A DNA stretch of 64,000 nucleotides from Diprion similis. Taxonomy: Eukaryota; Arthropoda; Insecta; Hymenoptera; Diprionidae. A model generated the notes under the pieces. It was given only the letters and a program-made list of their open reading frames with translations. It was not told where the DNA came from and made no database searches. This document shows positions 26,201 through 40,076 of the stretch, one piece after another (position 1 is the stretch's first letter; every line of letters starts with the position of its first letter). The stretch is taken from positions 16,704,031-16,768,030 of the forward strand of contig NC_060106.1 of the NCBI RefSeq assembly GCF_021155765.1, read 5' to 3'. A program made the position numbers and the translations under genes.

Positions 26201-29200
26201 GCTGCGAGCAACACCTGCAAAGTTACAGCCAAAAAACTGCAGATTTTCATCGTCATTTCTCTGCTGCTGGTCCTAGGCTATTTTTCATGTGTTTTCTGAG
26301 TTCCTGGGCGTCGAATTAGTGTAAAAAGCGTCATACGGATCGATTCCCAGACAAAAGATTTTTCGGCTAAAAAAAATCGAAGGCTAACCCCTTTGCATTT
26401 TTGGCAAAAATTTCGACGACTTTGAAAAGTGCTGCAATTAATTCTTTAGAGTACTATTCCGACGTGATTTTGCGAGAGGAATCGATTAATCGCAGTCCCG
26501 ATACGCTGCGAGCAACACCTGCAAAGTTACAGCCAAAAAACTGCAGATTTTCATCGTCATTTCTCTGCTGCTGGTCCTAGGCTATTTTTCATGTGTTTTC
26601 TGAGTTCCTGGGCGTCGAATTAGTCTAAAAAGCGTCATACGGATCGATTCCCAGAATAAAGATTTTTCGGCCAAAAAAAATCCAAGGCTAACCCCTTTGC
26701 ATTTTTGGCGAAAATTTCGACGACTCTGAAAAGTGCTGCAATTAATTCTTTAGAGTACTATTCCGACGTGATTTTGCGAGAGGAATCGATTAATCGCAGT
26801 CCCGATACGCTGCGAGCAACACCTGCAAAGTTACAGCCAAAAAACTGCAGATTTTCATCGTCATTTCTCTGCTGCTGGTCCTAGGCTATTTTTCATGTGT
26901 TTTCTGAGTTCCTGGGCGTCGAATTAGTCTAAAAAGCGTCATACGGATCGATTCCCAGAATAAAGATTTTTCGGCCAAAAAAAATCCAAGGCTAACCCCT
27001 TTGCATTTTTGGCGAAAATTTCGACGACTCTGAAAAGTGCTGCAATTAATTCTTTAGAGTACTATTCCGACGTGATTTTGCGAGAGGAATCGATTAATCG
27101 CAGTCCCGATACGCTGCGAGCAACACCTGCAAAGTTACAGCCAAAAAACTGCAGATTTTCATCGTCATTTCTCTGCTGCTGGTCCTAGGCTATTTTTCAT
27201 GTGTTTTCTGAGTTCCTGGGCGTCGAATTAGTCTAAAAAGCGTCATACGGATCGATTCCCAGAATAAAGATTTTTCGGCCAAAAAAAATCCAAGGCTAAC
27301 CCCTTTGCATTTTTGGCGAAAATTTCGACGACTCTGAAAAGTGCTGCAATTAATTCTTTAGAGTACTATTCCGACGTGATTTTGCGAGAGGAATCGATTA
27401 ATCGCAGTCCCGATACGCTGCGAGCAACACCTGCAAAGTTTCAGCCAAAAAACTGCAGATTTTCATGGTCATTTCTCTGCTGCTGGTCCTAGGCTATTTT
27501 TCATGTGTTTTCTGAGTTCCTGGGCGTCGAATTAGTCTAAAAAGCGTCATACGGATCGATTCCCAGAATAAAGATTTTTCGGCCAAAAAAAATCCAAGGC
27601 TAACCCCTTTGCATTTTTGGCGAAAATTTCGACGACTCTGAAAAGTGCTGCAATTAATTCTTTAGAGTACTATTCCGACGTGATTTTGCGAGAGGAATCG
27701 ATTAATCGCAGTCCCGATACGCTGCGAGCAACACCTGCAAAGTTACAGCCAAAAAACTGCAGATTTTCATCGTCATTTCTCTGCTGCTGGTCCTAGGCTA
27801 TTTTTCATGTGTTTTCTGAGTTCCTGGGCGTCGAATTAGTCTAAAAAGCGTCATACGGATCGATTCCCAGACAAAAGATTTTTCGGCCAAAAAAAATCCG
27901 AAGCTAACCCCTTTGCATTTTTGGCGAAAATTTCGACAACTTTGAAAAGTGCTGCAATTAATTCTTTAGAGTACTATTCCGACGTGATTTTGCGAGAGGA
28001 ATCGATTAATCGCAGTCCCGATACGCTGCGAGCAACACCTGCAAAGTTACAGCCGGAAAACTGCAGATTTTCATCGTCATTTCTCTGCTGCTGGTCCTAG
28101 GCTATTTTTCATGTGTTTTCTGAGTTCCTGGGCGTCGAATTAGTCTAAAAAGCGTCATACGGATCGATTCCCAGACAAAAGATTTTTCGGCTAAAAAAAA
28201 TCCAAGGCTAACCCCTTTGCATTTTTGGCAAAAATTTCGACGACTTTGAAAAGTGCTGCAATTAATTCTTTAGAGTACTATTCCGACGTGATTTTGCGAG
28301 AGGAATCGATTAATCGCAGTCCCGATACGCTGCGAGCAACACCTGCAAAGTTACAGCCAAAAAACTGCAGATTTTCATCGTCATTTCTCTGCTGCTGGTC
28401 CTAGGCTATTTTTCATGTGTTTTCTGAGTTCCTGGGCGTCGAATTAGTCTAAAAAGCGTCATACGGATCGATTCCCAGAATAAAGATTTTTCGGCCAAAA
28501 AAAATCCAAGGCTAACCCCTTTGCATTTTTGGCAAAAATTTCGACGACTTTGAAAAGTGCTGCAATTAATTCTTTAGAGTACTATTCCGACGTGATTTTG
28601 CGAGAGGAATCGATTAATCGCAGTCCCGATACGCTGCGAGCAACACCTGCAAAGTTACAGCCAAAAAACTGCAGATTTTCATCGTCATTTCTCTGCTGCT
28701 GGTCCTAGGCTATTTTTCATGTGTTTTCTGAGTTCCTGGGCGTCGAATTAGTCTAAAAAGCGTCATACGGACCGATTCCCAGACAAAAGATTTTTCGGCT
28801 AAAAAAAATCCAAGGCTAACCCCTTTGCATTTTTGGCAAAAATTTCGACGACTTTGAAAAGTGCTGCAATTAATTCTTTAGAGTACTATTCCGACGTGAT
28901 TTTGCGAGAGGAATCGATTAATCGCAGTCCCGATACGCTGCGAGCAACACCTGCAAAGTTACAGCCAAAAAACTGCAGATTTTCATCGTCATTTCTCTGC
29001 TGCTGGTCCTAGGCTATTTTTCATGTGTTTTCTGAGTTCCTGGGCGTCGAATTAGTGTAAAAAGCGTCATACGGATCGATTCCCAGACAAAAGATTTTTC
29101 GGCTAAAAAAAATCGAAGGCTAACCCCTTTGCATTTTTGGCAAAAATTTCGACGACTTTGAAAAGTGCTGCAATTAATTCTTTAGAGTACTATTCCGACG

Positions 29201-32200
29201 TGATTTTGCGAGAGGAATCGATTAATCGCAGTCCCGATACGCTGCGAGCAACACCTGCAAAGTTACAGCCAAAAAACTGCAGATTTTCATCGTCATTTCT
29301 CTGCTGCTGGTCCTAGGCTATTTTTCATGTGTTTTCTGAGTTCCTGGGCGTCGAATTAGTCTAAAAAGCGTCATACGGATCGATTCCCAGAATAAAGATT
29401 TTTCGGCCAAAAAAAATCCAAGGCTAACCCCTTTGCATTTTTGGCGAAAATTTCGACGACTCTGAAAAGTGCTGCAATTAATTCTTTAGAGTACTATTCC
29501 GACGTGATTTTGCGAGAGGAATCGATTAATCGCAGTCCCGATACGCTGCGAGCAACACCTGCAAAGTTACAGCCAAAAAACTGCAGATTTTCATCGTCAT
29601 TTCTCTGCTGCTGGTCCTAGGCTATTTTTCATGTGTTTTCTGAGTTCCTGGGCGTCGAATTAGTCTAAAAAGCGTCATACGGATCGATTCCCAGAATAAA
29701 GATTTTTCGGCCAAAAAAAATCCAAGGCTAACCCCTTTGCATTTTTGGCGAAAATTTCGACGACTCTGAAAAGTGCTGCAATTAATTCTTTAGAGTACTA
29801 TTCCGACGTGATTTTGCGAGAGGAATCGATTAATCGCAGTCCCGATACGCTGCGAGCAACACCTGCAAAGTTAGAGCCGGAAAACTGCAGATTTTTATCG
29901 TCATTTCTCTGCTGCTGGTCCTAGGCTATTTTTCATGTGTTTTCTGAGTTCCTGGGCGTCGAATTAGTCTAAAAAGCGTCATACGGATCGATTCCCAGAA
30001 TAAAGATTTTTCGGCCAAAAAAAATCCAAGGCTAACCCCTTTGCATTTTTGGCGAAAATTTCGACGACTCCGAAAAGTGCTGCAATTAATTCTTTAGAGT
30101 ACTATTCCGACGTGATTTTGCGAGAGGAATCGATTAATCGCAGTCCCGATACGCTGCGAGCAACACCTGCAAAGTTACAGCCAAAAAACTGCAGATTTTC
30201 ATCGTCATTTCTCTGCTGCTGGTCCTAGGCTATTTTTCATGTGTTTTCTGAGTTCCTGGGCGTCGAATTAGTCTAAAAAGCGTCATACGGATCGATTCCC
30301 AGAATAAAGATTTTTCGGCCAAAAAAAATCCAAGGCTAACCCCTTTGCATTTTTGGCGAAAATTTCGACGACTCTGAAAAGTGCTGCAATTAATTCTTTA
30401 GAGTACTATTCCGACGTGATTTTGCGAGAGGAATCGATTAATCGCAGTCCCGATACGCTGCGAGCAACACCTGCAAAGTTACAGCCAAAAAACTGCAGAT
30501 TTTCATCGTCATTTCTCTGCTGCTGGTCCTAGGCTATTTTTCATGTGTTTTCTGAGTTCCTGGGCGTCGAATTAGTGTAAAAAGCGTCATACGGATCGAT
30601 TCCCAGACAAAAGATTTTTCGGCTAAAAAAAATCGAAGGCTAACCCCTTTGCATTTTTGGCAAAAATTTCGACGACTTTGAAAAGTGCTGCAATTAATTC
30701 TTTAGAGTACTATTCCGACGTGATTTTGCGAGAGGAATCGATTAATCGCAGTCCCGATACGCTGCGAGCAACACCTGCAAAGTTACAGCCAAAAAACTGC
30801 AGATTTTCATCGTCATTTCTCTGCTGCTGGTCCTAGGCTATTTTTCATGTGTTTTCTGAGTTCCTGGGCGTCGAATCAGTCTAAAAAGCGTCATACGGAT
30901 CGATTCCCAGAATAAAGATTTTTCGGCCAAAAAAAATCCAAGGCTAACCCCTTTGCATTTTTGGCGAAAATTTCGACGACTCTGAAAAGTGCTGCAATTA
31001 ATTCTTTAGAGTACTATTCCGACGTGATTTTGCGAGAGGAATCGATTAATCGCAGTCCCGATACGCTGCGAGCAACACCTGCAAAGTTTCAGCCAAAAAA
31101 CTGCAGATTTTCATGGTCATTTCTCTGCTGCTGGTCCTAGGCTATTTTTCATGTGTTTTCTGAGTTCCTGGGCGTCGAATTAGTCTAAAAAGCGTCATAC
31201 GGATCGATTCCCAGAATAAAGATTTTTCGGCCAAAAAAAATCCAAGGCTAACCCCTTTGCATTTTTGGCGAAAATTTCGACGACTCTGAAAAGTGCTGCA
31301 ATTAATTCTTTAGAGTACTATTCCGACGTGATTTTGCGAGAGGAATCGATTAATCGCAGTCCCGATACGCTGCGAGCAACACCTGCAAAGTTACAGCCAA
31401 AAAACTGCAGATTTTCATCGTCATTTCTCTGCTGCTGGTCCTAGGCTATTTTTCATGTGTTTTCTGAGTTCCTGGGCGTCGAATTAGTCTAAAAAGCGTC
31501 ATACGGATCGATTCCCAGACAAAAGATTTTTCGGCCAAAAAAAATCCGAAGCTAACCCCTTTGCATTTTTGGCGAAAATTTCGACAACTTTGAAAAGTGC
31601 TGCAATTAATTCTTTAGAGTACTATTCCGACGTGATTTTGCGAGAGGAATCGATTAATCGCAGTCCCGATACGCTGCGAGCAACACCTGCAAAGTTACAG
31701 CCGGAAAACTGCAGATTTTCATCGTCATTTCTCTGCTGCTGGTCCTAGGCTATTTTTCATGTGTTTTCTGAGTTCCTGGGCGTCGAATTAGTCTAAAAAG
31801 CGTCATACGGATCGATTCCCAGACAAAAGATTTTTCGGCTAAAAAAAATCCAAGGCTAACCCCTTTGCATTTTTGGCAAAAATTTCGACGACTTTGAAAA
31901 GTGCTGCAATTAATTCTTTAGAGTACTATTCCGACGTGATTTTGCGAGAGGAATCGATTAATCGCAGTCCCGATACGCTGCGAGCAACACCTGCAAAGTT
32001 ACAGCCAAAAAACTGCAGATTTTCATCGTCATTTCTCTGCTGCTGGTCCTAGGCTATTTTTCATGTGTTTTCTGAGTTCCTGGGCGTCGAATTAGTCTAA
32101 AAAGCGTCATACGGATCGATTCCCAGAATAAAGATTTTTCGGCCAAAAAAAATCCAAGGCTAACCCCTTTGCATTTTTGGCAAAAATTTCGACGACTTTG

Positions 32201-35200
32201 AAAAGTGCTGCAATTAATTCTTTAGAGTACTATTCCGACGTGATTTTGCGAGAGGAATCGATTAATCGCAGTCCCGATACGCTGCGAGCAACACCTGCAA
32301 AGTTACAGCCAAAAAACTGCAGATTTTCATCGTCATTTCTCTGCTGCTGGTCCTAGGCTATTTTTCATGTGTTTCCTGAGTTCCTGGGCGTCGAATTAGT
32401 CTAAAAAGCGTCATACGGACCGATTCCCAGACAAAAGATTTTTCGGCTAAAAAAAATCCAAGGCTAACCCCTTTGCATTTTTGGCAAAAATTTCCACGAC
32501 TTTGAAAAGTGCTGCAATTAATTCTTTAGAGTACTATTCCGACGTGATTTTGCGAGAGGAATCGATTAATCGCAGTCCCGATACGCTGCGAGCAACACCT
32601 GCAAAGTTACAGCCAAAAAACTGCAGATTTTCATCGTCATTTCTCTGCTGCTGGTCCTAGGCTATTTTTCATGTGTTTTCTGAGTTCCTGGGCGTCGAAT
32701 TAGTGTAAAAAGCGTCATACGGATCGATTCCCAGACAAAAGATTTTTCAGCTAAAAAAAATCGAAGGCTAACCCCTTTGCATTTTTGGCAAAAATTTCGA
32801 CGACTTTGAAAAGTGCTGCAATTAATTCTTTAGAGTACTATTCCGACGTGATTTTGCGAGAGGAATCGATTAATCGCAGTCCCGATACGCTGCGAGCAAC
32901 ACCTGCAAAGTTACAGCCAAAAAACTGCAGATTTTCATCGTCATTTCTCTGCTGCTGGTCCTAGGCTATTTTTCATGTGTTTTCTGAGTTCCTGGGCGTC
33001 GAATTAGTCTAAAAAGCGTCATACGGATCGATTCCCAGAATAAAGATTTTTCGGCCAAAAAAAATCCAAGGCTAACCCCTTTGCATTTTTGGCGAAAATT
33101 TCGACGACTCTGAAAAGTGCTGCAATTAATTCTTTAGAGTACTATTCCGACGTGATTTTGCGAGAGGAATCGATTAATCGCAGTCCCGATACGCTGCGAG
33201 CAACACCTGCAAAGTTACAGCCAAAAAACTGCAGATTTTCATCGTCATTTCTCTGCTGCTGGTCCTAGGCTATTTTTCATGTGTTTTCTGAGTTCCTGGG
33301 CGTCGAATTAGTCTACAAAGCGTCATACGGAACGATTCCCAGAATAAAGATTTTTCGGCCAAAAAAAATCCAAGGCTAACCCCTTTGCATTTTTGGCGAA
33401 AATTTCGACGACTCTGAAAAGTGCTGCAATTAATTCTTTAGAGTACTATTCCGACGTGATTTTGCGAGAGGAATCGATTAATCGCAGTCCCGATACGCTG
33501 CGAGCAACACCTGCAAAGTTAGAGCCGGAAAACTGCAGATTTTTATCGTCATTTCTCTGCTGCTGGTCCTAGGCTATTTTTCATGTGTTTTCTGAGTTCC
33601 TGGGCGTCGAATTAGTCTAAAAAGCGTCATACGGATCGATTCCCAGAATAAAGATTTTTCGGCCAAAAAAAATCCAAGGCTAACCCCTTTGCATTTTTGG
33701 CGAAAATTTCGACGACTCCGAAAAGTGCTGCAATTAATTCTTTAGAGTACTATTCCGACGTGATTTTGCGAGAGGAATCGATTAATCGCAGTCCCGATAC
33801 GCTGCGAGCAACACCTGCAAAGTTACAGCCAAAAAACTGCAGATTTTCATCGTCATTTCTCTGCTGCTGGTCCTAGGCTATTTTTCATGTGTTTTCTGAG
33901 TTCCTGGGCGTCGAATTGGTCTAAAAAGCGTCATACGGATCGATTCCCAGAATAAAGATTTTTCGGCCAAAAAAAATCCAAGGCTAACCCCTTTGCATTT
34001 TTGGCGAAAATTTCAACGACTCTGAAAAGTGCTGCAATTAATTCTTTAGAGTACTATTCCGACGTGATTTTGCGAGAGGAATCGATTAATCGCAGTCCCG
34101 ATACGCTGCGAGCAACACCTGCAAAGTTACAGCCAAAAAACTGCAGATTTTCATGGTCATTTCTCTGCTGCTGGTCCTAGGCTATTTTTCATGTGTTTTC
34201 TGAGTTCCTGGGCGTCGAATCAGTCTAAAAAGCGTCATACGGATCGATTCCCAGAATAAAGATTTTTCGGCCAAAAAAAATCCAAGGCTAACCCCTTTGC
34301 ATTTTTGGCGAAAATTTCGACGACTCTGAAAAGTGCTGCAATTAATTCTTTAGAGTACTATTCCGACGTGATTTTGCGAGAGGAATCGATTAATCGCAGT
34401 CCCGATACGCTGCGAGCAACACCTGCAAAGTTTCAGCCAAAAAACTGCAGATTTTCATGGTCATTTCTCTGCTGCTGGTCCTAGGCTATTTTTCATGTGT
34501 TTTCTGAGTTCCTGGGCGTCGAATTAGTCTAAAAAGCGTCATACGGATCGATTCCCAGAATAAAGATTTTTCGGCCAAAAAAAATCCAAGGCTAACCCCT
34601 TTGCATTTTTGGCGAAAATTTCGACGACTCTGAAAAGTGCTGCAATTAATTCTTTAGAGTACTATTCCGACGTGATTTTGCGAGAGGAATCGATTAATCG
34701 CAGTCCCGATACGCTGCGAGCAACACCTGCAAAGTTACAGCCAAAAAACTGCAGATTTTCATCGTCATTTCTCTGCTGCTGGTCCTAGGCTATTTTTCAT
34801 GTGTTTTCTGAGTTCCTGGGCGTCGAATCAGTCTAAAAAGCGTCATACGGATCGATTCCCAGAATAAAGATTTTTCGGCCAAAAAAAATCCAAGGCTAAC
34901 CCCTTTGCATTTTTGGCGAAAATTTCGACGACTCTGAAAAGTGCTGCAATTAATTCTTCAGAGTACTATTCCGACGTGATTTTGCGAGAGGAATCGATTA
35001 ATCGCAGTCCCGATACGCTGCGAGCATAACCTGCAAAGTTACAGCCAAAAAACTGCAGATTTTCATGGTCATTTCTCTGCTGCTGGTCCTAGGCTATTTT
35101 TCATGTGTTTTCTGAGTTCCTGGGCGTCGAATTAGTCTAAAAAGCGTCATACGGATCGATTCCCAGAATAAAGATTTTTCGGCCAAAAAAAATCCAAGGC

Positions 35201-38200
35201 GAACCCCTTTGCATTTTTGGCGAAAATTTCGACGACTCCGAAAAGTGCTGCAATTAATTCTTCAGAGTACTATTCCGACGTGATTTTGCGAGAGGAATCG
35301 ATTAATCGCAGTCCCGATACGCTGCGAGCAACACCTGCAAAGTTACAGCCAAAAAACTGCAGATTTTCATCGTCATTTCTCTGCTGCTGGTCCTAGGCTA
35401 TTTTTCATGTGTTTTCTGAGTTCCTGGGCGTCGAATTAGTCTAAAAAGCGTCATACGGATCGATTCCCAGAATAAAGATTTTTCGGCCAAAAAAAATCCA
35501 AGGCTAACCCCTTTGCATTTTTGGCGAAAATTTCGACGACTCTGAAAAGTGCTGCAATTAATTCTTTAGAGTACTATTCCGACGTGATTTTGCGAGAGGA
35601 ATCGATTAATCGCAGTCCCGATACGCTGCGAGCAACACCTGCAAAGTTACAGCCAAAAAACTGCAGATTTTCATGGTCATTTCTCTGCTGCTGGTCTTAG
35701 GCTATTTTTCATGTGTTTTCTGAGTTTCTGGGCGTCGAATTAGTCTAAAAAGCGTCATACGGATCGATTCCCAGAATAAAGATTTTTCGGCCAAAAAAAA
35801 TCCAAGGCTAACCCCTTTGCATTTTTGGCGAAAATTTCGACGACTCTGAAAAGTGCTGCAATTAATTCTTTAGAGTACTATTCCGACGTGATTTTGCGAG
35901 AGGAATCGATTAATCGCAGTCCCGATACGCTGCGAGCAACACCTGCAAAGTTACAGCCAAAAAACTGCAGATTTTCATCGTCATTTCTCTGCTGCTGGTC
36001 CTAGGCTATTTTTCATGTGTTTTCTGAGTTCCTGGGCGTCGAATTAGTCTAAAAAGCGTCATACGGATCGATTCCCAGACAAAAGATTTTTCGGCTAAAA
36101 AAAATCCAAGGCTAACCCCTTTGCATTTTTGGCAAAAATTTCGACGACTTTGAAAAGTGCTGCAATTAATTCTTCAGAGTACTATTCCGACGTGATTTTG
36201 CGAGAGGAATCGATTAATCGCAGTCCCGATACGCTGCGAGCAACACCTGCAAAGTTACAGCCAAAAAACTGCAGATTTTCATCGTCATTTCTCTGCTGCT
36301 GGTCCTAGGCTATTTTTCATGTGTTTTCTGAGTTCCTGGGCGTCGAATTAGTCTAAAAAGCGTCATACGGATCGATTCCCAGAATAAAGATTTTTCGGCC
36401 AAAAAAAATCCAAGGCTAACCCCTTTGCATTTTTGGCGAAAATTTCGACGACTCTGAAAAGTGCTGCAATTAATTCTTTAGAGTACTATTCCGACGTGAT
36501 TTTGCGAGAGGAATCGATTAATCGCAGTCCCGATACGCTGCGAGCAACACCTGCAAAGTTACAGCCAAAAAACTGCAGATTTTCATCGTCATTTCTCTGC
36601 TGCTGGTCCTAGGCTATTTTTCATGTGTTTTCTGAGTTCCTGGGCGTCGAATTAGTCTAAAAAGCGTCATACGGATCGATTCCCAGAATAAAGATTTTTC
36701 GGCCAAAAAAAATCCAAGGCTAACCCCTTTGCATTTTTGGCGAAAATTTCGACGACTCTGAAAAGTGCTGCAATTAATTCTTTAGAGTACTATTCCGACG
36801 TGATTTTGCGAGAGGAATCGATTAATCGCAGTCCCGATACGCTGCGAGCAACACCTGCAAAGTTACAGCCAAAAAACTGCAGATTTTCATCGTCATTTCT
36901 CTGCTGCTGGTCCTAGGCTATTTTTCATGTGTTTTCTGAGTTCCTGGGCGTCGAATTAGTCTAAAAAGCGTCATACGGATCGATTCCCAGACAAAAGATT
37001 TTTCGGCTAAAAAAAATCCAAGGCTAACCCCTTTGCATTTTTGGCAAAAATTTCGACGACTTTGAAAAGTGCTGCAATTAATTCTTCAGAGTACTATTCC
37101 GACGTGATTTTGCGAGAGGAATCGATTAATCGCAGTCCCGATACGCTGCGAGCAACACCTGCAAAGTTACAGCCAAAAAACTGCAGATTTTCATCGTCAT
37201 TTCTCTGCTGCTGGTCCTAGGCTATTTTTCATGTGTTTTCTGAGTTCCTGGGCGTCGAATTAGTCTAAAAAGCGTCATACGGATCGATTCCCAGACAAAA
37301 GATTTTTCGGCTAAAAAACATCCAAGGCTAACCCCTTTGCATTTTTGGCAAAAATTTCGACGACTTTGAAAAGTGCTGCAATTAATTCTTTAGAGTACTA
37401 TTCCGACGTGATTTTGCGAGAGGAATCGATTAATCGCAGTCCCGATACGCTGCGAGCAACACCTGCAAAGTTACAGCCAAAAAACTGCAGATTTTCATCG
37501 TCATTTCTCTGCTGCTGGTCCTAGGCTATTTTTCATGTGTTTTCTGAGTTCCTGGGCGTCGAATTAGTCTAAAAAGCGTCATACGGATCGATTCCCAGAA
37601 TAAAGATTTTTCGGCCAAAAAAAATCCAAGGCTAACCCCTTTGCATTTTTGGCGAAAATTTCGACGACTCTGAAAAGTGCTGCAATTAATTCTTTAGAGT
37701 ACTATTCCGACGTGATTTTGCGAGAGGAATCGATTAATCGCAGTCCCGATACGCTGCGAGCAACACCTGCAAAGTTACAGCCAAAAAACTGCAGATTTTC
37801 ATCGTCATTTCTCTGCTGCTGGTCCTAGGCTATTTTTCATGTGTTTTCTGAGTTCCTGGGCGTCGAATTAGTCTAAAAAGCGTCTTACGCATCGATTCCC
37901 AGACAAAAGATTTTTCGGCTAAAAAAAATCCAAGGCTAACCCCTTTGCATTTTTGGCAAAAATTTCGACGACTCTGAAAAGTGCTGCAATTAATTCTTCA
38001 GAGTACTATTCCGACGTGATTTTGCGAGAGGAATCGATTAATCGCAGTCCCGATACGCTGCGAGCAACACCTGCAAAGTTACAGCCAAAAAACTGCAGAT
38101 TTTCATGGTCATTTCTCTGCTGCTGGTCCTAGGCTATATTTCATGTGTTTTCTGAGTTCCTGGGCGTCGAATTAGTCTAAAAAGCGTCATACGGATCGAT

Positions 38201-39384
38201 TCCCAGAATAAAGATTTTTCGGCCAAAAAAAATCCAAGGCTAACCCCTTTGCATTTTTGGCGAAAATTTCGACGACTCTGAAAAGTGCTGCAATTAATTC
38301 TTTAGAGTACTATTCCGACGTGATTTTGCGAGAGGAATCGATTAATCGCAGTCCCGATACGCTGCGAGCAACACCTGCAAAGTTACAGCCAAAAAACTGC
38401 AGATTTTCATCGTCATTTCTCTGCTGCTGGTCCTAGGCTATTTTTCATGTGTTTTCTGAGTCCCTGGGCGTCGAATTAGTCTAAAAAGCGTCATACGGAT
38501 CGATTCCCAGACAAAAGATTTTTCGGCTAAAAAAAATCCAAGGCTAACCCCTTTGCATTTTTGGCAAAAATTTCGACGACTTTGAAAAGTGCTGCAATTA
38601 ATTCTTCAGAGTACTATTCCGACGTGATTTTGCGAGAGGAATCGATTAATCGCAGTCCCGATACGCTGCGAGCAACACCTGCAAAGTTACAGCCAAAAAA
38701 CTGCAGATTTTCATCGTCATTTCTCTGCTGCTGGTCCTAGGCTATTTTTCATGTGTTTTCTGAGTTCCTGGGCGTCGAATTAGTCTAAAAAGCGTCATAC
38801 GGATCGATTCCCAGAATAAAGATTTTTCGGCCAAAAAAAATCCAAGGCTAACCCCTTTGCATTTTTGGCGAAAATTTCGACGACTCTGAAAAGTGCTGCA
38901 ATTAATTCTTTAGAGTACTATTCCGACGTGATTTTGCGAGAGGAATCGATTAATCGCAGTCCCGATACGCTGCGAGCAACACCTGCAAAGTTACAGCCAA
39001 AAAACTGCAGATTTTCATCGTCATTTCTCTGCTGCTGGTCCTAGGCTATTTTTCATGTGTTTTCTGAGTTCCTGGGCGTCGAATTAGTCTAAAAAGCGTC
39101 ATACGGATCGATTCCCAGAATAAAGATTTTTCGGCCAAAAAAAATCCAAGGCTAACCCCTTTGCATTTTTGGCGAAAATTTCGACGACTCTGAAAAGTGC
39201 TGCAATTAATTCTTTAGAGTACTATTCCGACGTGATTTTGCGAGAGGAATCGATTAATCGCAGTCCCGATACGCTGCGAGCAACACCTGCAAAGTTACAG
39301 CCAAAAAACTGCAGATTTTCATCGTCATTTCTCTGCTGCTGGTCCTAGGCTATTTTTCATGTGTTTTCTGAGTTCCTGGGCGTC
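17264..39384. repeat. Core satellite array, 304-bp unit (right of retroelement)
   Basis: From the CTAACCCC landmark at 17,264 to the one at 39,152 is 21,888 bp, exactly 72 x 304. No net insertion or deletion accumulated over 72 units. Diagnostic variants recur at unit multiples: TTAGAGCCGG at 19,839, 21,663, 23,487, 29,871 and 33,519, and GTGTAAAAAG at 20,847, 22,671, 24,191, 26,319, 29,055, 30,575 and 32,703. This shows higher-order duplication. Each unit carries a CTGCAG site and a GGTCCTAGGC segment. No open frame spans units, and I recognise no known satellite family. Confidence 0.97.
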
Positions 39385-40030
39385 GAATTACTCTAGAGAT
39401 GGTCATACAAATCGATTCCGAGACGAGAAATTTCCGGCTCCGAAAATGACCAGAAAAGTAAGGCTTACCCATCTGCATTTTTGCGAAAATTTCGAGGATT
39501 CTGAAAAGTGCTGCAATAAATTCTTGACGGCCCTAGTCCGACGTATTTTTGCGAGAGAAATCGATTGAGCGCAGTCCCAATAGGCTGCGAGCAACGCATC
39601 AAAAGTTACAGCCGAAAAACTGGAAAGTTTCATCGTCATTTCACTGCTGTTGGTCCGACGCTGTTTTTCATGTGTTTTCCGAGTTCCTGGGGGTCGAATT
39701 ACTCTAGAGATGGTCATACAAATCGATTCCGAGACGAGAAATTTCCGGCTCCGAAAATGACCAGAAAAGTAAGGCTTACCCATCTGCATTTTTGCGAAAA
39801 TTTCGAGGATTCTGAAAAGTGCTGCAATAAATTCTTGAGGGCCCTAGTCCGACGTATTTCTGCGAGAGAAATTGATTGAGCGCAGTCCCAATAGGCTTCG
39901 AGCAACGCATCAAAAGTTCCAGTCGAAAAACTGGAAATTCTCATCGTCATTTCACTGCTGTTGGTCCGACGCTGTTTTTCATATGTTTTCCGAGTTTCTG
40001 GTCGTACAATTACTCCAGCCGAAAAACCGG
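39385..40030. repeat. Right edge of satellite: diverged units of about 309-311 bp
   Basis: Landmarks at about 39,152, 39,461 and 39,771 are about 309-311 bp apart. The last unit fades out near 40,020-40,030 and carries many private changes. The blocks ACTCTAGAGATGGTCATAC and GAAATTTCCGGCTCC are shared with the left edge (10,540-10,600) and not with the core. Confidence 0.85.
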
Positions 40031-40076
40031 ATATTCTTCCATACTCGTCCAATTTACTGAATCTTTACAATAATTC

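Noticed and set aside
10298-40030. CRISPR-like array
   Set aside because: The units are 304 bp and nearly identical throughout, with no short repeat/unique spacer alternation, in a eukaryotic genome. It is a satellite.
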